Assembly (NCBI GenBank): GCA_020633675.1
Contig: JACKDE010000006.1
Coordinates: 186,001-250,000 of the forward strand
DNA: 64,000 bases
Direction of reading: 5' to 3'
Source: Deferribacteres bacterium
GTDB lineage: Bacteria; Zhuqueibacterota; Zhuqueibacteria; Zhuqueibacterales; Geothermadaptataceae
Every line of letters begins with the position of its first letter. The first letter of the stretch is position 1. The notes below the pieces were generated by a model. That model made no database searches. It had not been told where the DNA came from and was given only the letters and a program-made list of their open reading frames with translations. Shown one piece after another: positions 28,929-37,408 of this stretch. A program made the position numbers and the translations under genes.

Positions 28929-29525
28929 ATGTCACGTCTCATACTGAATACATTGGTCATGCTGTATTTATTCGGCAGCACGCATGTCGTGAAATCGCAG
29001 GACTTACAAAAAGGCCAGCAGGTCCGCGTCTACCTCAACAAGCAGCTTCCAGGTCTTGAAGATTTGGTCAAGAAGGTACCTGAAAGGAATCTTTGGCGAA
29101 CCAAATCAAAAATACAGTTTCAAAGCTATGATGGCGATACGCTTCGCATCGCTGTTTATACGAGCACGGAAAATACGCACCGTGCTTGGGACCCAGCCTT
29201 GCTCAAATGGAAGCTTGTTCATACAGAATCCAAATTCCAACAAAATGCTGCTATTCATAGAGATTTTGTTGACCGGCTCGAAATCAAAACCGGCTCGAAA
29301 TCGCTTGTTTTACCTGGCGTGCTCATTGGTGGTATGGTCGGTATTGCGACTGGTGCAATGTTTGTGACGGATGAAGGTGATTGGGATTTCTCGCCTGTTT
29401 ATGTACCGTTTGGCGCAGCAATCGGCTTTATTGCCGGTGGCGTAATCGGCGCTTCCATGCATACGGAAAAGTGGCAAGAGATTCCATTGCAGCAATTGCA
29501 AAGCGATAGCATGAGCTCAAGATAG
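28929..29525 (+). CDS. Array protein 4: RVYL domain plus glycine-zipper
   Basis: The 198-residue member begins with a signal peptide almost the same as in array protein 2 (THVVKSQDLQKGQ versus AHVVKSQDLQKGQ), then VRVYLNKQLPGLED, SYDGDTLRI, AIHRDFVDRLEIKTGS, glycine-zipper segments and TEKWQEIPLQQL. AAAAGGAGA precedes ATG 28929. Close matches to both protein 2 and protein 3 indicate shuffling or serial duplication within the array. Confidence 0.78.
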   Translation: MSRLILNTLVMLYLFGSTHVVKSQDLQKGQQVRVYLNKQLPGLEDLVKKVPERNLWRTKSKIQFQSYDGDTLRIAVYTSTENTHRAWDPALLKWKLVHTESKFQQNAAIHRDFVDRLEIKTGSKSLVLPGVLIGGMVGIATGAMFVTDEGDWDFSPVYVPFGAAIGFIAGGVIGASMHTEKWQEIPLQQLQSDSMSSR

Positions 29526-29580
29526 CAGACCAATTCACACCAACACGGTATTTTAATGATTCTCAAAAAGGTCGGCTGTC

Positions 29581-30051
29581 ATGTGTTACAAGCAAAAGCT
29601 ATTCAAGCGGATAGCATGGTTAACAGCGAGCAGCTTCATGTGGAGTTGCGCCGGCTACAAGTCAGTATTGATTCACCCGGATGATCTTGCCTCCCAGGGA
29701 AATAGGGTGCTTGTTGTCCATTGGAACAACCATACCAGCGAACTGACCCGGATATCTATTCAAAACGGCATTTTGAAAGGTACCGTGGTCCCACAACAGC
29801 AACATTTGAAGGGCAGGACGATTCATGCTTATATTGACATGTCGGTATCGGACCATTTCAAAACAGGCCAAATACTGATTCCTGTTAGCGAAATCTATCG
29901 TTTCGAAACCTTTGAATTGGATGAAAGCAAAACGCTCATGTATACGATGCTGGCCATTGGAGTTGTGACAACGATTTTCGCGATTTTATTGGCAAACTAT
30001 GAATTTGGTGTTGCTTTACCAGCCATTGATTTTGAAAGTCCATGGGATTGA
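29581..30051 (+). CDS. Predicted lipoprotein, paralogue of 25796-26275
   Basis: This 156-residue protein closes the array with the same architecture as the first member: lipobox SFMWSCAG, VLVVHWNNHTSELTRISI, ILIPVSEIYRFETFELDESK, and a C-terminal hydrophobic helix (YTMLAIGVVTTIFAILLA). The array is thus bracketed by two related lipoproteins. The next gene is a sigma-54 activator. The function is unknown. Confidence 0.75.
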   Translation: MCYKQKLFKRIAWLTASSFMWSCAGYKSVLIHPDDLASQGNRVLVVHWNNHTSELTRISIQNGILKGTVVPQQQHLKGRTIHAYIDMSVSDHFKTGQILIPVSEIYRFETFELDESKTLMYTMLAIGVVTTIFAILLANYEFGVALPAIDFESPWD

Positions 30052-30427
30052 AATTCTTAGCCGGCAAATACGAAATTGGTGTGCAAAAAGGTTTGCGCAG
30101 ATTATAAGCAAATATGAATGGAGATGGATACACTATTTTACATTTCTTTACTTAAACTGCTTGCTTTTGAATAAAGAATTCTTATCATAAAAATTGTGGG
30201 GAGTATGGCCTTCAGCCAAGGGTATTTAAATCTGAAACCAGAATTTCCCCAGCCTCTGTGCAACCTGAAACTTGATTCTATTCCGCGATCACAACCCCAT
30301 TTTTTCCCCATTTCGATTGTGTCATCTCTATAATGTTCTGCATGTTTTAAACCAGCATCATCATGACGAGCTTTTAAGACAGGTTTTGCTTGTGCTTGTT
30401 CGCTTGGAGATGATGAAAGGCGGGGCA
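30052..30427. other. Intergenic region before sigma-54 activator
   Basis: I find no gene or clear promoter. The frame of the downstream regulator stays open back to 30272, but that extension (Leu/His-rich) does not look like a domain. Confidence 0.4.
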
Positions 30428-31462
30428 ATGGAACAAAGCGACGGTCAGATTCCAAACAGAAGCCACCCAAAAATTCAACCACCTCCACATTGCTTTAACG
30501 GCGCGAAAATCGTCGGCAAACATCCGAGAATGCTTGAGCTGCTTGAACTGGTCGAGCAGGTTGCGGATACCGATGCCACGGTATTGATTGTCGGTGAGAC
30601 CGGCACGGGCAAAGAGCTTATCGCCAATGCGTTGCATCAAAAAAGCAACCGCTGGGGCAAGCCATTTGTGCCGGTAAACTGTGCCGCATTGCCGGAGCAT
30701 CTGCTGGAGTCGGAGCTATTTGGGCATGTTCGTGGTGCCTACACTGGCGCTGTCGAAGACAAGCCGGGCTGGTTTGAGTGTGCTGATCAGGGCACGATTT
30801 TTCTGGATGAAATCAATGACATGCCGTTGCCTCTGCAACTGCGACTGCTGCGGATTTTGCAATCCAACTGCTATTCGCGCGTCGGCAGCCGGCAAATCAG
30901 GCATTGCAATGTGCGTGTGGTTGCGGCGGCCAACCGGGATATCCGTCAGCTTGTTGCAGCAGGCCACTTTCGGGAGGAACTCTACTTCCGCTTGAACCTG
31001 ATCGAATTGCACATTCCGCCATTGCGGGAGCGTAAAAGTGATATACCCATGCTGGCGAGCTACTTTCTACACCTGTTTGGCAAAAAGCACCAAAAACAGC
31101 AACTGCACCTCTCGCGAGCGGCCAAAAAGCTTCTGCTCGCCCACGACTATTCCGGCAATGTCCGCGAGCTGGAAAATATCGTGCACGGGGCTATTTTATT
31201 GGCTAAAGAGCATGTAATCCAACCGTGCCATTTGCCGGTGCATGTTCACCGCCATCAAGTCTGCAACAATGGCAAGTGGCTTCCCTTCCAAATGGCCAAA
31301 AAGCGCAACATCGAGCAATTCGAGACAGATTATCTCTGCAATTGCCTGCGCGCTTCCCACGGCAATATCACACAGGCGGCGCAAATGGCAGGCCTGCATG
31401 TCTCCAATTTCCACCACAAAATGAAACAACACCACATCAACGCCGCCACCTTCAAAGCATAG
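30428..31462 (+). CDS. Sigma-54-dependent activator lacking a sensor domain
   Basis: From ATG 30428 (preceded by AAAGGCGGGG) the protein has about 344 residues. An AAA+ domain with Walker A GETGTGKE, contact loop GAYTGA (Tyr for the usual Phe) and IFLDEIND is followed by a Fis-like HTH (GNITQAAQMAGLHVSNFHHKM). No receiver, GAF or PAS domain is present, so activity may be set by a partner protein or by expression level, as in PspF. A longer start at 30410 or 30272 is possible. It lies between the lipoprotein array and the AT-rich island and could control either. Confidence 0.88.
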   Translation: MEQSDGQIPNRSHPKIQPPPHCFNGAKIVGKHPRMLELLELVEQVADTDATVLIVGETGTGKELIANALHQKSNRWGKPFVPVNCAALPEHLLESELFGHVRGAYTGAVEDKPGWFECADQGTIFLDEINDMPLPLQLRLLRILQSNCYSRVGSRQIRHCNVRVVAAANRDIRQLVAAGHFREELYFRLNLIELHIPPLRERKSDIPMLASYFLHLFGKKHQKQQLHLSRAAKKLLLAHDYSGNVRELENIVHGAILLAKEHVIQPCHLPVHVHRHQVCNNGKWLPFQMAKKRNIEQFETDYLCNCLRASHGNITQAAQMAGLHVSNFHHKMKQHHINAATFKA

Positions 31463-31668
31463 CGAAGAATACAATTTTTTGTAAAGTACGCTATGGCGTC
31501 AATGCTATTGCAGCGTTGTAATGGATTTTTAAAAACTGTTTTGGGTATAATAAAAACAAATTGTTAAATACACAACTGAATGTCTGTATTTATTTGGATA
31601 TTGGTGGAATGAATGTTGTTGTGTAGCACAATGAATCTCTTTAGCATCTTAACAAGAGGAGACAGAAA

Positions 31669-34035
31669 ATGAAGAATAAATGGATTGAAATGTTGGAGGA
31701 AAATGAGTTTCAAGCATTAGGACTTGGAGACTTATATCGTCCACCTGATCCCGCAACTATTCCTAAATGCACAACTCCAAAACCTGCTAATGAAATGCCT
31801 GATTCAATTCATTTTAAATCCCATGTAATTATGGATGGGATGCCGTCTATCCGTGCATTTCCATCAAATCAGTTAAGTCGTACTGTTTCTTCAAGTGTTC
31901 CCTCATTTCAAGCCACTACGCAACCAACTGGGACGAGTGGTGGTGCAAGTTCACAAGCAACTCAAGTAACAGAGTTCCAATTTTTACCCTGTACAAAACT
32001 TGGGAGTAATTTCCCCTGCCATTTAGAACCTCATCCACGTGCCTTCGTTGAGTACATGTTTGGTTTGCAGTTAGGCTATCGTCAATCTTGGACTTTTCTT
32101 GGATACACTTTAGGTGATCTTATCAACTCCATTTCCCTACCACCAAGCAGTAAAACCAAAATTGAAACCTTTACGTGGGATCGGCATACACGTCACGAAG
32201 AAACTGAACTTTCTGAAGATACAGAAACATCATCTGAGTACAACACTACAAATCGTGATACGCAAGAAATATTAAAAGAGGTAACAAAAACATCTTCTTC
32301 AAATGTTAGTGGGGGAATAAATCTTAATCTCAAAGTTGTAAAAATTGGTGCAAGTGGTAGTGCACAAAATACTGTAACAAGTCATAATAAAAGAACATCT
32401 AGTCACATATCAGAAGTCACATCAAAAGCAGCCCAAAAGTACAAAAGTACGCGCAAAATGAAAGTCAGTGAAAGTGAAGAATATGGATCTGAAACAAGGA
32501 TCACAAAAGAGATAGAAAATACAAATCGTGGCTATGCTGTAACATATCAATTCTATGAAATTTTGCGAAATTACAAACTCGACCTTTATTTAGAAAATGT
32601 TATTCCGGTCATCTATATCCCTTATAGTATTCCAGAAATCAACCTCAATTTCATCAGATGTTACGAAGGAACCATTAAGAAATATTTGCTTGATAAAAGC
32701 TTTCTATCTGCCTTTAACTCAATTAGAAGATATAGGTGCTTCACTGAAACGAAAACGGCGGAAGTAGATGATGCTTTTAAAGCGATTGCTTCAGCTATCT
32801 TAGAACAGTATGACACATGGGCAAATTCGGGTTTTCCATTAGGAGAAGCACAAGAATTGGATTGGCTACCTTATATGCCAAATAGTGTACTTACAAAAAT
32901 AAGAGACGAATGGTTAACCACGGCTATTAATACATTGAGGAATGAGGCCGCTAGCAATCCCCATCAAGCTTTAACAATTTTTATCCAATCATGGGTGGAT
33001 TATCGTCAATCCCTAAATGCTAGCCAGCGATATGTGACACGGTTTATAGATTTTTTGGAAGATTTGAACACTTATAAGCGTCTCACAGAATGGTATGAAG
33101 AGATTTCCAAACAAGAAAAACCTACTATAGAGGAAACGGAAAGAGACCGTCATATTGACGATTTGATCTGCCATCTGAATGAAAACAAACTTTATTATTT
33201 GCATAAAATTTGGGCAAAAGAAGATGCTGGCGAAAGATATATTAGATTTGAAATGTATAATCCAATTTATGGGATATCCCTAAATGATTTAGTTGATCCT
33301 GAACCGCTTGGATTTTTTGGAAATATGGGTGCCTTTACATTGAGGTTAGATGTTCCTTCTGAGGATGACTTAAGGAGGTATATTGCATTCCAGTGGAGTA
33401 ATTGGGTTAAATCGGGTGGCGAACTTGCAAAGAGATTTTCACCGGAGTTTATTTTTGAGGATTATCTAGGTCTGATAGAAGCTACTGAAAATGAAAGTAA
33501 GACTGCTGGTGGCAACAAGATAAAAGAAGATGAACTTGTTTTTAGATTTCCATTGAACATAGGTCAAATTCTTGCAAATGCTGCACTATATGAAAAAAAG
33601 TCACAAAAGAACTGGGTAGCTGAAGAGCCTACAGAAAGAGAAAAATATACAGTCGAGTGGATAGGAAGAGATAATTTTATTTCCGGGTTTGATCATGAAT
33701 TATTTTTCGTTTCTCTCTATAGGGCATTGGCTGAGGGCATGAAAGAACTCGGAAAAGATGTAAATTCGTCCCAAATTATAACCACACCAACGACAGGAAT
33801 TTTCTGTGAGAGTATGTTAGGTGAATGTTCTGCGTGTGAGCCATTCATTAGAAAACATCGTGATTATGACCTTCTGAGCAAAAAGCAAGACGTTAAGAAA
33901 CAGAAGCTCGAAAATAAGCATTTGAAGGCAAGATTGGATGATAAAAATTACTATGAGCCAGATAAGCAGCCGAGTCCAGTGATAACTGCTAATATCAAAT
34001 TGCATAAAGATGGTGATCAAGAAGACGATGAATAA
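31669..34035 (+). CDS. Large unknown protein of the AT-rich island
   Basis: The 788-residue protein has no signal peptide or membrane segment. Residues 1-110 are Pro/Ser/Thr-rich and likely flexible. A motif region GYTLGDLINSISLPPSSKTKIETFTWDRHTRHEE leads into a long Ser/Thr/Glu-rich stretch (about 175-290) with coiled-coil character. A mixed region follows, and a Lys-rich helix (KKQKLENKHLKARLD) lies near the C-terminus. I do not recognise the family. AGGAGA precedes ATG 31669. Codons are strongly A/T-ending, unlike the flanking genes, which suggests acquisition by transfer. It is probably co-transcribed with the next two genes. Confidence 0.75.
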   Translation: MKNKWIEMLEENEFQALGLGDLYRPPDPATIPKCTTPKPANEMPDSIHFKSHVIMDGMPSIRAFPSNQLSRTVSSSVPSFQATTQPTGTSGGASSQATQVTEFQFLPCTKLGSNFPCHLEPHPRAFVEYMFGLQLGYRQSWTFLGYTLGDLINSISLPPSSKTKIETFTWDRHTRHEETELSEDTETSSEYNTTNRDTQEILKEVTKTSSSNVSGGINLNLKVVKIGASGSAQNTVTSHNKRTSSHISEVTSKAAQKYKSTRKMKVSESEEYGSETRITKEIENTNRGYAVTYQFYEILRNYKLDLYLENVIPVIYIPYSIPEINLNFIRCYEGTIKKYLLDKSFLSAFNSIRRYRCFTETKTAEVDDAFKAIASAILEQYDTWANSGFPLGEAQELDWLPYMPNSVLTKIRDEWLTTAINTLRNEAASNPHQALTIFIQSWVDYRQSLNASQRYVTRFIDFLEDLNTYKRLTEWYEEISKQEKPTIEETERDRHIDDLICHLNENKLYYLHKIWAKEDAGERYIRFEMYNPIYGISLNDLVDPEPLGFFGNMGAFTLRLDVPSEDDLRRYIAFQWSNWVKSGGELAKRFSPEFIFEDYLGLIEATENESKTAGGNKIKEDELVFRFPLNIGQILANAALYEKKSQKNWVAEEPTEREKYTVEWIGRDNFISGFDHELFFVSLYRALAEGMKELGKDVNSSQIITTPTTGIFCESMLGECSACEPFIRKHRDYDLLSKKQDVKKQKLENKHLKARLDDKNYYEPDKQPSPVITANIKLHKDGDQEDDE

Positions 34036-34109
34036 AAAATTTACATCGATTTAATAAAATCTGGACACCGAAATCTCTTAATAGCATGTTATTCTGTAGG
34101 AGGAATTTC

Positions 34110-34736
34110 ATGGCAAATAAGAAGTTTGATGAAAAGGAAATGGGAATTTCACCCGATGATAAACCTATCAATGACAAGAAATTCTTGGATCCTTCTCAAA
34201 AGAAATCACCTATTCCAACTCCACCAAAGTTAGGAATTGGTTATCAAGGCCTCACAGAATGGAAAAAAGATGTTGAAGATGGGTATGGAAAAAGATATCG
34301 TGGGGGAATCTGGTACTGGAAGCCAAATGATACTGACCCTGACTATGTTTTTTATATTTATGATGAGTGGACTCGTGCGTGTTTATCTGAACCTTATAGA
34401 GGAGAAATCAAAATTTACTTCATTCCAATGCGTGAATTTCCTGTAGAGAGTTTTTTTCATTATCTTGTCCAAAAGAAAGGAGAAGGATATCCGATTGATT
34501 CAGGTAAATTTAAGGAATTGCAGGCAGAAGCAGAAAAACTTAAAAATAATTATGATGAGCTTCGCAGGGTTTATAAATCCTATATTAGGAAAGCTGAAAG
34601 GATTGAAAAAGAGCAAGGCCAGCAAATTCAACGTGAATTTCATCCAGAATATATGGATGCAGTGTTTGAAGCTGATTATCGTGAGTTTGTACGAATAGGT
34701 ATGATACTTGTAACATTAAGTGCGCAAGGACCATAG
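34110..34736 (+). CDS. Unknown cytoplasmic protein of the AT-rich island
   Basis: From ATG 34110 (TAGGAGGAATTTC upstream, a strong ribosome site) the protein has 208 residues. The N-terminus is Lys/Pro-rich and likely disordered. The middle has aromatic-rich YRGGIWYWKPNDTDPDYVF, and residues about 125-175 form a charged coiled coil. There is no signal peptide. No family is recognised. It lies 74 bases after the 788-residue protein gene and shares its AT-rich codon use. Confidence 0.7.
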   Translation: MANKKFDEKEMGISPDDKPINDKKFLDPSQKKSPIPTPPKLGIGYQGLTEWKKDVEDGYGKRYRGGIWYWKPNDTDPDYVFYIYDEWTRACLSEPYRGEIKIYFIPMREFPVESFFHYLVQKKGEGYPIDSGKFKELQAEAEKLKNNYDELRRVYKSYIRKAERIEKEQGQQIQREFHPEYMDAVFEADYREFVRIGMILVTLSAQGP

Positions 34737-34753
34737 CCACATAATTTGATTTA

Positions 34754-35272
34754 ATGACTACCGATGGTAAAAGTTTTATGCCAGATTTAATAATATCTAT
34801 AATAGCCACCTTTATTGGTGGGATAATGGCGTTATTGTCTGGCCTTGTTTTATATCTAATTCAACAAGACTTTATAAGAAAAAACTATTTACAGGCAATC
34901 AAAACAGAAATTGGTATTAAAGTGAAGCATTGTAAAACGAGTACTAAATACCTACAGTCCATTAAAAAGAATTTGAATTCTCACAAACCAGCAAGGTGGC
35001 AAGATTTTGGAAGAGCTCCAGTATTTCATGCCTATCTTCCTCGAATAGGTGAAATAAAGCCAGCGCTAGCAAATGATATTATACGGTTTTATGACCTAGT
35101 AGGGAAATATCAGGTTGTTGGCAAAAATGTAAACGACTCATTGTTGGAATTGCATAAAATGCAATATGAAAACGATGCGAGAAAAGAAATCCTCGAAAGT
35201 ACTATAAAGGAAGAAATTGGTTTTTTAAACAGTTTGTCCGATTCAATAATAGACCTTGCAGAGAAGATTTGA
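34754..35272 (+). CDS. Small single-pass membrane protein of the AT-rich island
   Basis: The 172-residue protein has one N-terminal membrane helix (LIISIIATFIGGIMALLSGLVLYLI), then a cytoplasmic helical domain (YLQAIKTEIGIKVKHCKTS ... KEEIGFLNSLSDSIIDLAEK). This build is common among small effector-like proteins in accessory islands, but I cannot name the family. ATG 34754 lacks a good ribosome site, and ATG 34778 is an alternative start. It follows the previous gene by 17 bases, so the three genes look like one operon. Confidence 0.65.
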   Translation: MTTDGKSFMPDLIISIIATFIGGIMALLSGLVLYLIQQDFIRKNYLQAIKTEIGIKVKHCKTSTKYLQSIKKNLNSHKPARWQDFGRAPVFHAYLPRIGEIKPALANDIIRFYDLVGKYQVVGKNVNDSLLELHKMQYENDARKEILESTIKEEIGFLNSLSDSIIDLAEKI

Positions 35273-35288
35273 TACAATAAACAATCCC

Positions 35289-35864
35289 ATGCAAATCCCA
35301 ACAGACAAAACCTCGTACCGCCTGGAGCAGCAAATCTGTTCCGCGCTGAAGGTCGAATATCTGGGTTCGGGGCGGCAGATCCTGCGCGATGAGCGGCGCT
35401 TTAAAATCGACGAATTTCGGGTGGAGTGCGCTTGGCAAGTGACTATCAGGCCCAGCTTTGATCCCATCGCGCACCTTGCCGTGCTCTACCAACAGGAACG
35501 TCGGCGTGCTGCCTTCGCAATTGATCAGGATGAAAACGCATCAGCAGACGGAGGCCAGGTTTGTATCGCAGAATTCGCTGCCGATTGGCAGGAGCCGGTT
35601 TTGCAAGCTCTTCGCGGAACAGAATTCCTTGAGATCGATGACATGCGTTCGCTCGATGGCATTGGCTACGATCTGGCGGTCGATACGTCAGCGCTGAACG
35701 CCACGATCCACTTTAGCAATCCGCATCTAAAATCGCTCATCGAGCTCGAGCAAGCTTTTCTCAAAGTAGCCGGAGAAATTGTTGCTGGCGCGGCCAGCAA
35801 AGAAATCGAAGCGTATTTCCATGTTTGGCAGCGCTACTGCACAAGCCACAAGAAGCGTTTGTAG
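35289..35864 (+). CDS. Hypothetical protein, not part of the AT-rich island
   Basis: From ATG 35289 the protein has 191 residues, with no signal peptide or membrane helix. Base composition returns to that of the bulk genome. The fold looks alpha/beta (RRFKIDEFRVECAWQVTIRPSF; FLEIDDMRSLDGIGYDLAVDTS). I recognise no family. The start is uncertain because no Shine-Dalgarno sequence is visible and the frame is open from 35256. Confidence 0.6.
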   Translation: MQIPTDKTSYRLEQQICSALKVEYLGSGRQILRDERRFKIDEFRVECAWQVTIRPSFDPIAHLAVLYQQERRRAAFAIDQDENASADGGQVCIAEFAADWQEPVLQALRGTEFLEIDDMRSLDGIGYDLAVDTSALNATIHFSNPHLKSLIELEQAFLKVAGEIVAGAASKEIEAYFHVWQRYCTSHKKRL

Positions 35865-35895
35865 TCACCAATATTGCAAATTATTCAAAACACAA

Positions 35896-35928
35896 AAAAG
35901 CCCATGCTGTGCAACAACATGGGCTTTT
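35896..35928 (-). terminator. Rho-independent terminator, convergent
   Basis: An 11-base perfect stem (AAAAGCCCATG / CATGGGCTTTT) with an 11-base loop lies between the converging genes ending at 35864 and 35972. The T-run is longer on the minus strand, so it best serves the cytochrome gene, but it may stop both. Confidence 0.8.
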
Positions 35929-35971
35929 GAGCATAAACGAGAATCACTCTCGATCAGAAAAGGCTTTCTGA

Positions 35972-36523
35972 TTATTCTTTTGGCCGCGGATGGGCGATTT
36001 TCGCTGCGTATTCTTTGAAATCGAAGCCTTTGAAAGTTGGGCTTTCTTCGTTGTGGCACTTTTTGCAATTCTCCTCGGTCGGTATGATCAGACCAACGGA
36101 AGCGCGTTTGATTTTGCCAGCAACGATATCTTCTTTGACCTTCTTGTCGCTGTAAGCCGAGCCTGCGCCATGGCAGGATTCGCAGCCGACACCTTCATCG
36201 ACAGAATATTTCGCACCGAGCATTTTGGCATCAACGCCATGAGCGGTAACGTGGCATTTCAAGCATGCATCGGCTTTTTGGGGATCTTCAATGCCCTTGT
36301 CTGCGGCAATCTTTTTGGCCTCTTCGCTTGCCAGTACTTCGTAGGCTGAAGCATGTTTGGAACCTTGCCAAACTTTATAGGCTGCGCCGCTTTTTTTGGT
36401 GAAATGGCATTTTTTACAGCTGGCGCTTCCTTCATAGGTAAAGGACGATTTGTCCTGTGCCATCAATGTCCCAGCGAAAAGCAGAGCGAGCGTGGTCACA
36501 ACAAATAAAATGTTTCGGCGCAT
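35972..36523 (-). CDS. Periplasmic tetrahaem cytochrome c (c554-like)
   Basis: From ATG 36523 the protein has 183 residues. The signal peptide ends near GTLMAQD. There are four CXXCH haem sites: CKKCH, CLKCH, CESCH, CKKCH. The second and third are separated by a c554-type spacing with AHGVDAK, and the YEGSASCKKCH and GVGCESCHGAGS contexts are typical of the cytochrome c554 family. It should be a soluble periplasmic electron carrier. AAGGAGGGC precedes two possible starts (36529, 36523). A perfect inverted repeat lies 60 bases upstream. The frame stays open to 36610, but the signal peptide fixes the N-terminus. Confidence 0.93.
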   Translation of the reverse strand: MRRNILFVVTTLALLFAGTLMAQDKSSFTYEGSASCKKCHFTKKSGAAYKVWQGSKHASAYEVLASEEAKKIAADKGIEDPQKADACLKCHVTAHGVDAKMLGAKYSVDEGVGCESCHGAGSAYSDKKVKEDIVAGKIKRASVGLIIPTEENCKKCHNEESPTFKGFDFKEYAAKIAHPRPKE

Positions 36524-36583
36524 TTTCATGCCCTCCTTAAATGATGTTGGTTTATTGTTCTTCCGATGATAAGAGGCAAATTT

Positions 36584-36604
36584 ATTGTCAAGTACATTGA
36601 CAAT
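36584..36604 (-). promoter_or_regulatory. Palindromic operator candidate
   Basis: ATTGTCAA-GTACA-TTGACAAT is a perfect eight-base inverted repeat, centred about 70 bases before the tetrahaem cytochrome start. TTGNC/GNCAA half-sites are like those of Crp/Fnr-type (including HcpR) regulators. A role as a hairpin in the leader RNA is the alternative. Confidence 0.4.
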
Positions 36605-36896
36605 ATTCATACCAAAAGCATTTCAATGCCAACACTTTCACCAAAATGCTTCTATCAATTTAAATAATATAGATTTCTATGCAAAAGAAAAATGTGCAAT
36701 TTTAAAATTTTCTCTACGGCATCTTTCCTAAAAATGAGAATGCAGTAGTGTTTTTTTTAGATTCAGGAAATTCTGGAATGACTTTGAAGAAAAACAGTAT
36801 AAGTTTTTATTGAAGTTAACCGATGGAAGCACGGCTGAAAAAACTGGCTTTAAAATTGCGAAAGGGCCTTTATCACAAAATACGGAGGTTGTTTCA

Positions 36897-37316
36897 ATGC
36901 ATCGGAAAATGAAAGTTTATCTGGTTTTTACAGTGATCATCGCCTCGATGGGATTTCTTTTGATCAGTGGTTTCGACCAGGACACCATGACCTACTATAC
37001 GACCGTAAAAGAGCTGAAGGCAAAAGGAAACGACGCATATAACAATGGCTACCGCGTCAGTGGGACCGTGGAAATGGGCTCGCTGAAAAAGTCTGCCGAC
37101 CAGCTCGTTGCACGCTTTGTGATTAACGAAGAAGGGGAGACGCTGCAAGTTGAATATCGCGGCATTGTACCGGATACCTTTAAAGAAGGCGGCGATGTTC
37201 TGCTTGAAGGCCGCTTTCGCAGCGACCAGGTTTTCTACGCGACCAATATTATGACCAAATGTGCAAGCAAATATGATCCGTCGCAAAAAACTTCCGATTC
37301 GGCTCAGCAATACTAA
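36897..37316 (+). CDS. CcmE, cytochrome c maturation haem chaperone, Cys-type
   Basis: CcmE holds haem covalently in the periplasm and passes it to apocytochromes through CcmF. This 139-residue protein has an N-terminal membrane anchor (VYLVFTVIIASMGFLLISG) and an OB-fold (YRVSGTVEMGSL, VEYRGIVPDTFKEGGDVLLEGRF). The haem site is CASKYD. Most bacteria use HXXXY; here it is the CXXXY form found in archaea and some anaerobes. Start ATG 36897 follows CGGAGG. It fits the abundance of multihaem cytochromes nearby; other ccm genes are not in the window. Confidence 0.9.
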   Translation: MHRKMKVYLVFTVIIASMGFLLISGFDQDTMTYYTTVKELKAKGNDAYNNGYRVSGTVEMGSLKKSADQLVARFVINEEGETLQVEYRGIVPDTFKEGGDVLLEGRFRSDQVFYATNIMTKCASKYDPSQKTSDSAQQY

Positions 37317-37326
37317 GTTGAGTCTG

Positions 37327-37363
37327 ACATGCCATGCTTCACGCGCCTGGCAGGCATGTTTTT
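37327..37363 (+). terminator. Terminator after ccmE
   Basis: The stem ACATGCC / GGCATGT is followed by five T residues, starting ten bases after the ccmE stop codon. Confidence 0.6.
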
Positions 37364-37408
37364 AGCGGAATGAGGCGGCTGGGATCTTCCAAATATTGAT
37401 TCATCTCT

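Noticed and set aside
36576..36590. Sigma-54 promoter for the tetrahaem cytochrome (minus strand TGAC...TTGC)
   Set aside because: The essential GG of the -24 box is GA, so the match is not adequate.
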